In this document: piece after piece, positions 1 through 11,802 of the stretch
Layout of the letters: each line of letters begins with the position of its first letter
Numbering within the stretch: the stretch's first letter is position 1
Position numbers and translations under genes: made by a program
Assembly: GCA_012064385.1 (NCBI GenBank)
Contig: QRDG01001386.1
Coordinates: 124,001-188,000 of the forward strand
Length of the DNA: 64,000 bases
Reading direction: 5' to 3'
Source: Puccinellia tenuiflora
Lineage: Eukaryota > Streptophyta > Magnoliopsida > Poales > Poaceae
The notes under the pieces: model-generated
Told to the model about the DNA's origin: nothing
Seen by the model: only the letters and a program-made list of their open reading frames with translations
Database searches by the model: none

Positions 1-91
1 GTGGAAATATGAGTGTATGTGTGCCGAGGTCGTCGAAGCCACCGAGTGAAAAATTGTGTATTGTAGATTTCTGTAAACCCGTATGGCATAG

Positions 92-903
92 TCCCCGAGC
101 GGGTCGAGTGCGGCCGAGGCGTTTTCGAGTCGGGCCTGTGCGGCGCAGCCCCCGAGTGCTTTCGAGTGCGGCCGAGGCGTTTTCGAGTTAGACCTGTGCG
201 ACGCAGCCCCCGAGTGCGTCGGGTGGCGACCTAGGTTGACTTAGACCTGCACGGCGCAGCCCCCGAGTGGTTCGGGTGGCGGCCAAGGATTTTCGGGTTG
301 AGCCTGTATGGCGCAGCCCCCGAGTGGTTCGGGTGGCGGCCTAGGTTTTGACTTGGACCTGTACGGCGCAGCCCCCGAGTGGTTCGGGTGGTAGCCGAGG
401 ATTTTAGGGTTGGACCTGTGCGGCGCAGCCCCCGAGTGGTTCGGGTGGCGGCCTAGGTTGACTTAGACCTGTGCGGCGCAGCCCCCGAGTTGTTCGGGTG
501 GCGGCCGAGGATTTTCGAGTTGGACCTGTATGGCGCAGCCCCCGAGTGGTTCGGGTGGCGGCCTAGGTTGTGACTTAGACCTGTACAGCGCAGCCCCCGA
601 GTTGTTCGGGTGGCGGCCGAGGATTTTTGAGTTGACCTGTATGGCGCAGCCCCCGAGTGGTTCAGGTGGCGGCCTAGGTTGTTACTTAGACCTGTACAGC
701 GCAGCCCCCGAGTTGTTCGGGTGGCGGCCGAGGATTTTCGAGTTGACCTGTATGGCGCAGCCCCCGAGTGGTTCGGGTGGCGGCCTAGGTTGTTACTTAG
801 ACCTGTACAGCGCAGCCCCCGAGTTGTTCGGGTGGCGGCCGAGGATTTTCGAGTTGACCTGTATGGCGCAGCCCCCGAGTGGTTCGGGTGGCGGCCTAGG
901 TTT
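92..903. repeat. GC-rich tandem repeat array in the 3' region of element 1
   Basis: Tandem array built from a subunit of about 55 bp (core cgcagcccccgagtggttcg) that pairs into a 111-bp higher-order unit. Unit starts near 529, 640, 751 and 862 are exactly 111 bp apart; the left part is more irregular. It lies between the integrase gene and the missing 3' LTR, a usual place for tandem arrays in plant gypsy elements. Because 111 is divisible by three, frames stay open on both strands and give a 37-residue repeat, which I regard as an artefact rather than a gene. Confidence 0.9.
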
Positions 904-1080
904 ATGTTGCTTGCTGACAAAAGTAAAGGAGAGAGCTTGTTCCTCAAATCACTTTATTGATTTTTGCGAGCAAGCCGCCTCGTTAAAACCCTTCCAGTCC
1001 CTTTGGGTACCCTGGCGAGGGAAAGAGTGCCTCTGAAACCTGCCGCTTCTTGACATTGTACTGTTACAAATTGGGGTCGA

Positions 1081-4000
1081 TCAGGCGTAGAATTGGCGCA
1101 GTTGCGCAACGTTCCATGGGTTGTTGCAGACTGCCCCTGTCTTCGAGTCCTTCAGGCGGTAGGCTCCACCGCCGATTGCTTCTGTCACGATGTATGGGCC
1201 CTCCCACGGGGAGGCAAGTTTGTGCACCTTCTTCTGCTTGAGTCGGAGGACAAGATCACCAGGAACGAACGCTCTGGGCCGCAGTCGCCGCCCATGATAG
1301 TTGCGCAGGTCTTGCTGATACACGGCTGTGCGGGTAAGGGCGATGTCGCGTGTTTCATCCAGGGTGTCCATGTCATATTCGAGTGCTTCCTCTGCATCGG
1401 ACTCATCGTAGGCCACCACTCGGGGAGCGTCGAACTTGATGTCGCATGGCAGGACTGCTTCAGCGCCGTACACCATGAAGAATGGCGTGTACTGGGTAGA
1501 TCTGTTTGGCGTGGTGCGCAGACTCCACAGCACAGATGGCAGTTCTTCGACCCAGCACCTGCGGCGCGCCTCAGTGGCACTCGCAGGCGCCTCTTTACGC
1601 CCTTGCAGACTAGGCCATTTGCTTTCTCGACTTGTCCGTTGGATTGCGGGTGCGAGACAAATGCGTAGTTGAGCTTGATGCCTTGGTCAGAGCAGAAGTC
1701 CTTGAATTCTTCGGCTGTGAAGTTCGAGCCGTTGTCGGTGATGATGCTGTGCGGCACGTTGAACCTAAAGATGATCGACCTGATGAAGTTAACCGCCGAG
1801 GAGGCAGTTGAACTTGTGATGGGCGCGGCTTCAATCCACCTCGTGAACTTGTCGACTGCCACCAGGAGGTGAGTGTGTCCGCCTGGAGAAGACTTCTTGA
1901 GTGGACCCACCATGTCGAGCCCCCATTGAGCGAAGGGCCATGCGAGTGGTATGGTCTTCAATGCTGATGCCGGTGCGTGCGGCTTGTTGGCGAACTCCTG
2001 GCAGTCGATGCATTTCCTCACGAGTTCTTCTGCGTCTTGCATTGCGGTGGGCCAGTAGAACCCTACTCGTAGGGCTTTGGCCACCAAGGCTCGACTGCTG
2101 GCGTGGTGTCCGCAGATGCCAGCGTGGATCTCGAGTAAGATGGCTTGACCATCGACTGGGTTGATGCACCTTTGGAGGACTCCTGAGATGCTTCGCTTGT
2201 AGAGTTCCCCGTTGATGACGGTGAGGCCCTTGGAGCGGCGGACGACACGCTTGGCTTCGACTGGGTTCGTTGGCACCTTCTGATGCAGTATGTATGCCAG
2301 GTATGGGCTTGTCCATGTGGGTTCGACCAGCATTACTTCCATGGGTTCCTTTTCCGTGCTGGGCGGGTTGGTGGTGCTTGTTGTCGGTGCAGAGGGTCCC
2401 GGCGCGGGTCGGAGCTTGATGGAGCGTTGCGTGATGCACTCGAGGAAGACTCCGGGTGGCACCGGTGCTTTGTCTGAGCCGAGGTTGGCGAGGGTGTCAG
2501 CTTCCTCGTTGCTCTCACGGCCGATGTGCCGCAACTCGCAGCCGTCGAAGGTGCCTTCCAACTGGTTGTATAGGTCCCTGTAGGCTATCATGTTGTCGGC
2601 GATGGCGTCACATTGCTTCATGGTTTGCTGCACGACAAGGTAGGAGTCTCCGTAGATCATGAGGTGAGTGGCGCCGCAGTTTTTGGCCATTCGCATGCCG
2701 TGGATTAGGGCCTCGTACTCTGCCTCGTTGTTGGAGGGTGTTGGGAAGTCCATCTGCAGTACATACTTCAGTTTGTCGCCTTTGGGTGAGATGAGGACGA
2801 CCCCGGCCCCTGCTGATCTAAACTTCTTGGACCCGTCGAAGTACATTGTCCATGCGTTGGGCAAGTCGGGTACGTTTGGCAGCTGGGCCTCTATCCACTC
2901 TGTGGTGAACTCTGGAAGGACTTGAGCCTTGATGGCCTTCGGGTGCGCATACTTCAGCCCCCAAGGTCCCAACTCAACAACCTACTTGGCGACTCGTCCT
3001 GTCGCGGCTTGGTTAGTGAGGATGTCGGAGAGCCCAGAGGAGCTTACCACCGTGATGGTGTGCTCGGAGAAGTAGTGGACGACCTTCCTTGATGTCATGA
3101 AGACTCCGTACGCTAGCTTCTGGAAATGCGGGTATCGCTGCTTGGAGAGGGTTAGCACCTTGCTAAGAAAGTAGACGGGTCGCTGAACAGGGTGGCTGTG
3201 CCCTTCTTCTCCTCATTCGACGACGAGTACTGTGCTGACTACTCTGTTCGTGGCTGACACGTAGAGGTACAGCGGCTCGTTCTCCAGTGGCGCCACCAGC
3301 ACTGGAGGAGTCGTGAGGGTTTTCTTGAGCTTGTCGAATGCATCTTGCGCTTCTTCTGTCCACTCGAATTTATCCGTCTTCTTCATCAGTTGGTAGAAAG
3401 GCAGGGCCTTTTCTCCCAACTTACTAATGAACCGGCTGAGAGCTGCGACTCGGCCGGCTAGGCGTTGTACTTCATGAAGCTTGGTCGGTGCTGGTATTGC
3501 GAGTATATTTTGCACCTTCTCAGGGTTGGCTTCGATTCCTCTTGCAGAGACGAGGTACCCGAGCAGTTCTCCGGCTGGCACGCCGAAAACGCACTTGTCC
3601 GGGTTCAGCTTGATCTGATACTTGTTGAGTGCGGCGAAGACTTTGCGGAGGTCAGCAATTAAACTGTCCTCCGTTTGAGTGGTGATGACTATGTCGTCGA
3701 TGTAGACTTGTACGATCTTTCCTATTAACTCCTTCAGGCAAGTTTGCATCGTGCGCTGGTATGTGGCTACAGCGTTCTTCAACCCGAAGGGCATCATTTG
3801 GTAGCAGAACACACCATGGGGTGTGATAAATGCAGTCTTCTCTTCATCTTCGACTTTCATCCTGATCTGCTGGTACCCGGAGTAGGCGTCCAGGAAGGAT
3901 AGGCGCGCGCAGCCTGCAGTCGAGTCGATGATCTGGTCTATCCGCGGAAGCGGGAAGTGGTCCTTGGGGAAGCACTTGTTAATGGCGGTGAAGTCGACGC

Positions 4001-4226
4001 ACATGCGGAGTTTCTTCGTCTTCTTCTTCTCCACCAGGACCGGGTTCGCTACCCAGTCCGAGTCCTTGATTTCCCGGATGAATCCGGCGTGGAGCAGCCG
4101 GTCGATCTCCTTGCTGATGGCGTCTCGCTTGGGACCCGAAAAGCGTCGCATGGTCTGCTTGACGGGTCTGGCGTCCTTGTGGACGCGTAAGGAGTGCTCG
4201 GCGAGTTCCCTGGGTATGCCTGGCAT
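1081..4226 (-). pseudogene. gypsy pol: reverse transcriptase, RNase H, integrase (element 1)
   Basis: Decayed pol of element 1. The RT part (4226-3213) shows the FLDAYSG and YIDDIVI catalytic motifs. RNase H (from about 2850) shows YFDGS, NNEAEYEAL and YGDS. Integrase has the HHCC zinc region (HAGICGHHAS ... CIDCQEF) and the DDE core (LDMVGP, ITDNGSNF, QVEKANG). One reading frame runs from RT to integrase with in-frame stops at 3215-3213 (TGA, probably from CGA) and 2984-2982 (TAG where Trp is usual). A frameshift near 1570 moves the integrase C-terminus (YGAEAVLPCDIKF) to the frame ending at 1081. It cannot make an intact polyprotein. Confidence 0.92.
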
Positions 4227-4289
4227 GTCAGAAGGTTGCCAGGCAAAGATCTCCCAGTTCTCACGTAGAAACTCGACGAGCGCGCCTTC

Positions 4290-5037
4290 CTATGCGATAG
4301 GCAGGCTTGTCGACACCTTGACTATCTTGCTGGCGTCCGTCGGGTGGACTTGATGGGTTCTTGTGTCGTCAGTCGTGTTGAAGGCAGAGTCCTTGGCTGG
4401 TTTCTTGCGTGGCGGGAAAATGGTCTTGTCGTTGTCGACTGCCATCATCGCAAGGTGCTCCTCCATTCCGAAGAATTCAGAGATCTGGCTGAATTCGCGG
4501 TCGCAGCTGTTGGAGCGGTCGAAGTCGCCGTGCACCGTGATGACGCCCTTGGGTCCAGGCATCTTGAGCATCAGATAGGCGTAGTGAGGTATCGCCATGA
4601 ATCTGGCAAAGGTTGGGCGCCCGAGTATCGCATGGTACTGCGACTTCCAGTTGACTACCTCGAAGTCGATCGCCTCCCTCTAGAAGTTGGCGGGTGTGCC
4701 GAAGATGACATCGAGTGTGATTGCTCCCATGGGCGTGACTGCTTGCCCTGGTACTATGCCATGGAAGGTGGTCCCTGTCGGCGAAGATTATGTTGATGCC
4801 GCTGCCTCCGTCCATGAACACCTTTTTCAAGGTGTAATCCCCGATCAGAGCTTCGACTACCAGAGCGGCGTGCCCGGGTCGTGGTACCGCAGGTGGATGA
4901 TCTGCTCTGGAGAACGTGATCGGTGTCTCTGACCCTCTCAGGTATTCGGGTACTGCAGGTGGACAGGTGACAGCCTGGTAGACTTGGCGGGTGATGATCT
5001 TCTGTGTCCTGTTTGAAGGGTGCCCCTTCTGTATCAT
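4290..5037 (-). pseudogene. gypsy aspartic protease region (element 1)
   Basis: Retropepsin-like segment between gag and RT. The motif FMDGGSGINIIFA near 4800 matches the DGGS active-site loop typical of this gypsy group, in which Gly replaces the usual Thr/Ser. A frameshift shortly after the motif moves the continuation to another frame (LGRPTFARFM, then MAIPHYAYLMLKMPGP at 4598). An in-frame TAG at 4681-4679 and another at 4292-4290 further break it. It is continuous in frame with the gag ORF upstream except for a TAA at 5085-5083. Frameshifts make expression unlikely. Confidence 0.8.
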
Positions 5038-5082
5038 GTTGAGCTGTCCGCGTGCCGCTGGATATGCGTCAGGGGCTTCTTG

Positions 5083-7826
5083 TTACGGCAGCTGCTGCGG
5101 ATAAAAGGCTGCCGCTGCCTGTGCTGGGTTAGCGACTGCAGGTGTGGGTGCGGGTGCTGCTTGGAGAGCCAGCTGCGCGACTGGCTGTTCTACGGGTGCT
5201 GCCTGGGGAGCCAAATGCATGGCTGGCTGAGCGACTATCTTCTGCATTGCCTGGTATATCCTCCGTGCCTTTTTGCAGTCCTTCAACAGGTGACGGTATC
5301 CCCACTTGCCCGTTTCCGGGTTCCTGAACATGTGGTGCTTGCAGGGTTGCTCTAGCTCTTCCTCCGGAGTCGGCGTGCGCCTCTGCCACTCTCGCTTGCG
5401 GCTCCCATCGCCACGGTAGGTGCTGCCACCGCTTCGGTTGAATTTCCCTTGGTTGTATTGGCGACTCTGGTCGTCGTCGCTTCGACTGTGCTGCCTTTGA
5501 CTGTACTGGCGATTGCTGTCGCATGCTTCATTCTCGCGGGGGGTTTCGAATCCCGCCGCTACTAACTCTATTGAGTCATTGCCGTGGTAACGCGGCTTCT
5601 TCTTCTTCTGGCGTCCTTCCCGCCAGTTGCTTGGTCCAGCCTCGTCTCGTGGAGTATCACGGACCGAGTCCTCTCCGTCTGCCCATTGGTTGGCTATCTT
5701 CATGAGGTCAATCATGTTTCTCGGCCGGAGCCTACCAAATTCCTCGCGGAGGTCGCGGCGGTAGACGCCGTGCATGAAGGCATCCATCACCCGGTCTTCC
5801 GAGGTGGCTTCCATGGTGTTGCGGAGCAGGGTCCATCGCTGGATGTAGGACTGGAGCGGCTCGTCCCGTCCTTGTTTGCATGCTTGGAGCTCGACGAAAG
5901 TTGTCGGCCTTGAGTATGTCCCCAGGAAGCTCTTGACGAAGGCATCCGCGAACTCGTCCCATGTGCTGAAGGCGTCCTTGGGTTGAGTGTTGAGCCATCC
6001 GCGTGCAGATCCTGTGAGCATCAGCTGGATGTGCTGCATGGCTGTAGTCGAAGTACCGCCCTGACAACTGCAGGCTATGAGGTAGTCCTCCAGCCAGTCT
6101 CTCGGGTCCTGCTTTCCGTCGTACTTGACCGCTTCTGCCGTGAGCTTGAAGCCCTTGGGCATTCTTGTGTCGCGGATGTTGAAGCTGAAGCATGGGGCAC
6201 CGCATGGCTCGAATTCGCTATCGTCGCGGTCGTCAGCATTGGGTGTGCTGACAATCCGCTGGATGCGGTTGCGGTGTACCGTCCTCTGCGTGATGACGTT
6301 GCGGAGGTCTTCGCCTAGCTGCGGCTGTCCCGGCTGTCTTGGAGCTGGGCCTGCGAGCGCTGCGGGTTCGCGGTCGCAGCGACCCCAATTCTCTTGCGCC
6401 CTTTCTGCTGGTGCCTTGTTCGCCAGAGCCTCTTCAACTGCCTTGATGGACATGATTTGTTGCTTGTGGAGGAGAGCGCGGGCGTCACCCTCAGGCAGCT
6501 ACGTTAGTCGCAGGTATGTTTCGACTGCCATGAGGGCAGCTCCGGGTGTCTTGGGGACGGGTATCCCGTCCGCGTCTTCAGTCATGTATGACGACTCGAG
6601 GTTGCGGGTAATTCCGGCGCATTCGGCCTCTGTCATCCGGGGCACGCGGGGCCTGTGGCGCCTTGCTCCTTGTGAGACCTCTGTCGAGGCAGCAGTGAAT
6701 GAATACGCGGCCCTCCTGGCACTCGCCGCGTCGGCTTCCTCCTTGCGTCGGAGCAGCTCGGCCTTCTCTGCGCGGAGTCGTTCACCCTCCTTCCGCAGCA
6801 GATACTGGACCGCCATAAGGTCCTCTCGGGGTGCATCTGGTGGGGGGTATGTACCCTCCTCGACGTGCTTCAGGGCTCTGACTGCCATGTCGCGGGTGAT
6901 GGTGAGTCGTGTCTGGTCCGGCAGGACCACCTCCAGTGGATATACGGGTTCGTCGCCGTTGGTCCGCGCCGGGCCGGTCATGTAGACTTGTGCAGGGTAA
7001 ACCCGGGGAGTGGGGCTGATGCTTCCACTGCTGCTTCCTTCATCCGAGCCGTGCTCGGAGTCAAAAATGGCTCCAACGTGGTGGGTACCACAGTTGCCGT
7101 TGAGATTCTTTCCGTAGAGTTTCGCGGCCTTCACGGCGGACGCGAGGAATGGAGTCGCTATCGTCGACGCGGGTGTGATTGGCTTGCGGATGATCTCGCG
7201 ACGCGAAGGCGTGGCCGACATAGCCGGAGTCGATGTAGATCTTGGCCTTGCCCGCGACGCGACCAAGGTAGTCGAAGTAGACTGATCCGCGCAGGGGTCA
7301 CCGCCGATGCGATCTCCTTGGCAGCCGCGGGTGCGGGTGTCTTGGTCGCGTCCGGCGCGATCTTTGCCATGGAGGCAGTTGGTGGAGTCGAGACGCGCGC
7401 GATCTTCACGGCAGTCGAGGATGCGATCGTCGCAGTCGCGGTAGATGCGATCACGGCGGGTGATGTCATGGTCATTGTAGTCGTAGCAGATGCGATCTTC
7501 GCGGCAGTCGAAGGCACGATCGCTGGATTCGCGGCAGATGCGATCTCCACGGCAGGTGGAGGCGTGGTCGACGTAGTCGATGCAGACGCGGGTGTCGTCT
7601 CCGCGCGTAGCGCGGCCACCGTAGATCGGAGCGTTCCGTAGCTATTTATGAGGTAACGCATGGTACCAAAGGTGATCCACGTACCTTCACTCAGTTCAGC
7701 GTACGCCGAGCGATGAGCCGGCGGGTGGCTGACGTACTCGAGGGAGCTGGACCGGATTGGCTCCCTGGTGCAGGCGTCGGTCTTCAAGGTTGATGGAGCC
7801 GGAGCGACCATGGTTCCAACGCTCAT
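5083..7826 (-). pseudogene. gypsy gag (element 1)
   Basis: Capsid-like gene. The likely start is the ATG at 7826, just downstream of the primer-binding site (MSVGTMVAP). An Ala/Thr/Ser/Pro-rich, internally repetitive stretch (7570-7280) follows. Around 7270-7160 the frame shifts; the next frame carries a charged coiled segment (LLRKEGERLRAEKAELLRR). A TAG at 6501-6499 interrupts the same frame before the gag core (6453-5083), where MPKGFKLTAEAVKYDGKQ and the WLNTQPKDAFSTWDEFADAF region match the retrotransposon gag family. The C-terminus is Gln/Ala-rich with a Cys/His-containing stretch (CKHHMFRNPETGKWGYRHLL) in place of a classic zinc knuckle. Confidence 0.85.
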
Positions 7827-7830
7827 TCTT

Positions 7831-7847
7831 TCCCACAGACGGCGCCA
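7831..7847 (-). other. primer-binding site of element 1
   Basis: On the minus strand the bases directly after the 5' LTR read TGGCGCCGTCTGTGGGA, two bases from the LTR end, the position and form of a tRNA primer-binding site in plant gypsy elements. I do not assign the tRNA. Confidence 0.85.
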
Positions 7848-7849
7848 AT

Positions 7850-8310
7850 TGACGAGGTTTGGACTCGGCAAATCCTTGGGTTGAGCACCCCGGGTTGATT
7901 AAGGGGGAGAGAGATGAGCGCTGGTGATCACGACGGCTAACAGGCAAGGTTTTACCTAGGTCTAGGCTCCCGGAGGATAACACCCTACTTCCTGCTTGTC
8001 TGGTATTGATGCTGAACGTGGCTACAATGGCGATATGGCGATCTCGCTAGGGTTTGAGCCGGCGGCTATGAGCTGGGATTCAGTTACCCTAGACAAGGGA
8101 CCCTCCCAGCCTTTATATGATAGGCTGGGTCTCGGGTGAACGGTGCCGATGGCACCTACAGGACGATCAAGGCCGGTGACCTAACGTCGACTATCTTGGG
8201 CCGCACGTCGTCCTTCTTGGGCCTTCCTTGGACCCTCGCCACAGGGTTAATGGACTTGGCGTGACCCAGGTATCACCACCGTGGGGTAGTCAAAGAGTAA
8301 CCCCACGACA
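7850..8310 (-). repeat. 5' LTR of element 1 (461 bp)
   Basis: On the minus strand it begins TGTCGTGGGG and ends CCTCGTCA, the canonical TG...CA boundaries, next to the primer-binding site. The outer boundary at 8310 is set by the TG terminus and by the start of unrelated AT-rich sequence at 8311. The partner LTR is outside the window, so identity and age cannot be judged. Confidence 0.85.
8112..8119 (-). promoter_or_regulatory. TATA box in the 5' LTR of element 1
   Basis: Minus strand CATATAAAGG lies about 190 bp into the LTR, flanked by a short GC stem (CCAGCCTA ... AGGCTGGG). This is the likely U3 core promoter. Confidence 0.6.
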
Positions 8311-9817
8311 GGTAGTAATGCTCTTGTTGTTTCACCCTTTTAGTTTTGTTTCAAATAAGTTGATTGGTGTTTGGTTGAATGGAAATTATCATGTAGGAAG
8401 TGTGAAAAGTGATGCTTAATCTTGTAGATCATTGTCTTGAATCTTTGATACTTGTCAATTATTTAGAGATAAGAAGTAGATTAATGCTTAAACTTGTGGA
8501 TCATCTAGTAAGAATAGATTAGTAAAGAACTGTCGTAAAGCTTTAAAATTGTGGTGCTTGTCCTGCTTGGTAGCTCTCAAAGTCTAGATATTCTTTTTGA
8601 AAAGAGTTGGTTTGGCTAACAAGGTAGACGATGTGAAGTCTAGTGGTTATGCATAATGTATATCTGTAGTCATTCATTGAACCAAGTTGATGTTATGTGT
8701 TTCCTTGATATCCCGCTAAGCCCAAAAATTCCGTACTGAGAGGGAATACTTCTCGTGCATCCAAATTCTTGAGCCAAATATCCTTGCCATTTGTGTCCAC
8801 CATACCTACCTACATGTGGTATTTCCTTGCCACTCAAAGTAAATTTTTCATGTGCTATCTATAAAACTTTCAAAATTCTCCTTTTTTTGTGTCTCTGTTT
8901 TTAAGCTCATGAGGAAGCAGTAGGAAGCTAGATATAACATGTGACAAGCAAGGTCATTTCCCCCCTTTCACCCGGTGAGGATGAATTATGTGCTCACTTG
9001 AATTTGCCGAGAGCGGCTTAAGCAAAATATAAATATAACTCACCATTCTCCTCCGCACATTGTAAACATGAGAAATAAGTCAAACATTGGTTAGTGGTGA
9101 AACAAAGGAGAACGAGGAGTGACCTCATTCCTCTAAGTACCAGCCGCTCTCAAAAGTCTAAAAGCCTTGCTTGAAATGGGGGACTAGCTAGTTTCTTTAC
9201 TGTGAAGTCGTTGACGAAAGCATGCATATCTCAAAACTGTTTTACTTCTGTCAAAAATAAAAAAAATAAAAAACCAAATAAAAAGCTCTAGCACATGATT
9301 AATCCCTGCTTCCCTCTGCGAAGGGTCTTTCTTTTACTTTTATGTTGAGTCAGTCTTCCTCTTCCTTCTTTACCCCTCAAGCAATCACTTGGTGTCAACT
9401 TTGGTTCAAGTTTTACTTCATGTTATCTTTATGTCTAACCGTGAAAACTTTGTATTGACTTTATCTTGAGATAAATATGTTGCAAGTTGAAGCTTTTTGC
9501 TGAAAACTTAAATCTTCCTTTGTGTTGGCCAAACTCCTTTGCCGAAAAAATATTGCTTTGTGGGATATCAATCATTGTCAAGTGTTATACTTTTAAATCT
9601 CCAAAGTACACTTTTTTAGTAAATTCTTGCTTAGATGTTACACCTAGTTAATCATTGTTTCTTTCATTTAATGAACCATTGTTTTGGATCAATGCATTCA
9701 GTTCATATGCTTTACATGATTACTAGATCAAGATTGTGTTGGTATCATGTCACTTCAAAAATTATTCTGTTATCATTTACCTACTCGAGGACGAGCAGGA
9801 ATTAAGCTTGGGGATGC
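8311..9817 (+). mobile_element. 3' internal (non-coding) region of retrotransposon element 2
   Basis: AT-rich sequence without a supported gene. It ends in a purine-rich tract (gcttggggatgc, 9806-9817) directly before an LTR start, as the 3' untranslated region of a gypsy element does. The left end is cut by the insertion of element 1. The rest of element 2, including its 5' LTR, would lie beyond the left edge of the window. Confidence 0.7.
9806..9817 (+). other. polypurine tract of element 2
   Basis: Purine-rich gcttggggatgc directly abuts the TGATATGT start of the LTR at 9818, the place where plus-strand DNA synthesis is primed in LTR elements. Confidence 0.7.
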
Positions 9818-10184
9818 TGATATGTCTCCGACATATCTATAATTTTTTATGTTCCATGCTTGATTATATATCAGTGCCACATGTTTTTATAATGTTTTTA
9901 TATCATATTGGCGGGATTTATGGAACTGACCTATTAACAAGATGCCCAGTGCTAGTTCCTGTTTTCTGCTGTCTTTTTGTTTCAGAAAAGTTGTTCAGGG
10001 AAGTTTCTCGGAATCTGCTGGAAATTTACGTGAATTATTTTCACGAGGAAACAAGTCTGGAGCCAGGAGGACGCCTGCGGGGGGACCCACAGGGACCAGA
10101 CGCCCCCAGGCGCGGCCCACACCTTGGCCGCGCCTGGGCCCCACCTGGTGCCCTCCCGGCATCGTCTCTAGTTGCCCCTTCGCC

Positions 10185-10190
10185 TATAAA
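10185..10190 (+). promoter_or_regulatory. TATA box in the LTR of element 2
   Basis: CGCCTATAAATTCG lies after a GC-rich stretch about 370 bp into the LTR, in the same relative setting as TATAAAA at 62801 in the related LTR. Likely U3 promoter core. Confidence 0.6.
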
Positions 10191-10331
10191 TTCGTCTTCG
10201 ACCCGAAAACCCTAAGTACCCGATCATATTTTCCAGAAGACGTCCGAGGCCGCCGCCATCGCCAACCCTAGTTCGGGAGGGTTCTGCAGCTCTTCCCGGC
10301 ATCCTGCCGGAGAGGGGAATCGTCACCGGAG

Positions 10332-11085
10332 CATAGTTTAAAAAACTGGACCGGACCGCCGGTTGAACCAGAAAAAACCGGAACCGATGGCCTAACCGGT
10401 TTGTTAAGCGCACTGGACCGGTCCCGCCAGCGAACCGGGAAAAACCGGACAAACCGCGGTCCGACCGGCGGTTTCGCAGTAAACCGGCGTTCCGGTCCGA
10501 CCGGTTTCTGCAGGGAAATTCAGAAAAATAGCGCGCGCGGACTGGACTCGAACCTGCGAGCTAAGGGAAACGCAACGATCGGTGATACCAACTACCCGCC
10601 GCCAGCTTGGTGTCCATTCTAGGCTACATACAGTTTTATACTTGATTTTCTTCCGCAGTATTGAATAAAATTATTTTTTTATTCCTGGAACCTTGATGTT
10701 TGAGATGGCTACATGCATGTGTACGTAATTGTGTATCAGTGTGTGTCATTGTACATGCGTTGCAACTTTGCAACTTGCTGTTATTGTTCATGCATGCGTC
10801 ATGCGTGTATGTGTGTATCAGCGTACTATACGGGCAATTGTATTGCTTTATTGTTGCTCACTTTGATGGCTTTGTGCTTGCTAGTTTATTTTATAATTCA
10901 TATCATCAAGTATGAATTTATTTAGATACATATTTATTTGTTCATTATAGAGTTTATGAGTGAAAATATACTATTTTACATCTTAAAAAACCAGACATTG
11001 AACCAGTGAACCCGTGGTTCGACCGGTAAAAACCTGAACCGAAAGCCTCACCGGTTCGATCACCGGTCCGGTTTTTTAAACTATG
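10332..11085. mobile_element. non-autonomous hAT-type DNA transposon (754 bp)
   Basis: Terminal inverted repeats: the left end reads CATAGTTTAAAAAACTGG, and the right end in reverse complement reads CATAGTTTAAAAAACCGG, continuing GACCGG on both sides. It is flanked by an exact 8-bp direct repeat caccggag (10324-10331 and 11086-11093). An 8-bp target duplication indicates the hAT superfamily. No transposase frame is present. Subterminal regions are rich in ccggt/accgg motifs. It interrupts the element 2 LTR about 140 bp downstream of its TATA box. On the minus strand a tRNA-like block (10598-10544) contains a perfect pol III B-box. Confidence 0.9.
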
Positions 11086-11802
11086 CACCGGAGGCATCTA
11101 CACCACCATGCCTGCCTCCGGAGTGATGCGTGAGTAGTCCACCACGGGACTACAGGTCCATAGCAGTAGCTAGATGGTTGTCTCTCCTCCTTGTACTGCA
11201 TTGCTTAGATCTTGTGAGCTGCCTATCATGATCAAGATCATATTATCTGTAACTGCTACATGATTGTGTTTGCATGGATCTGATGAATTGTGGAAATCAT
11301 TACTTTTGTTCATCTATGTGTTATGTTTTTATCTATGATCGTGCATGCTCTCCGATGCTAGTGGATGCTTTGGCCAAGTAATTGTTAGTGTCTTCAGAGA
11401 GGGTATTTATGCTAGATAGTGGGTTCATGCCTCTCTTTGTCTGAGCTCGGGTTGATAGAAACGATCAAGACTAGAGATGTGATGTTGCCACTAGGGAGAA
11501 AACAGCGGCGTGATTTCCTTGTGTTATTTACATTTTTACATTATGCACTTTGCTTATTATAATGATCTGTTGCTTGAAACTTAATACTTCTAGGGGACAT
11601 GCTGGATAGCGATCCCGGGGTGGATTATTAGTCATAGATGCAGTTGGATAACGGTCTATGTATTTTGACGTAATGCCCATATTAGATGAAGCGGTGAACT
11701 ATATTGTTTTATGATAGCATTGTTATGCGCCCACAATTCTGCCAATTGCCATACTGTAGTTTGTTTACTGATACGTCTCCGACGTATCTATAATTTTTTA
11801 TG

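Larger units (their letters stand above)
1..8310 (-). mobile_element. Ty3/gypsy LTR retrotransposon (element 1), 3' end outside window
   Basis: A degenerate gypsy retrotransposon read on the minus strand. From right to left it has a 5' LTR (7850-8310), a primer-binding site, gag, protease, reverse transcriptase, RNase H and integrase, then a tandem-repeat 3' region. The order PR-RT-RH-INT places it in Ty3/gypsy. The 3' LTR is not in the window. Coding frames carry several in-frame stops and at least three frameshifts, so this copy is dead. It is inserted in the 3' internal region of element 2. The five bases just outside the LTR are ggtag (8311-8315), the likely target duplication, but the partner lies off the left edge. 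Confidence 0.9.

Noticed and set aside
453..1036. Long repetitive open frames on both strands (168 and 164 codons)
   Set aside because: Produced by the 111-bp tandem array, whose length is a multiple of three; no domain and no codon bias.
1093..2583. Plus-strand frames across the element 1 integrase and RNase H
   Set aside because: Antisense to clear integrase and RNase H motifs on the minus strand.
10544..10598. tRNA gene
   Set aside because: B-box and spacing fit, but stems do not pair, so only a tRNA-like remnant is claimed.
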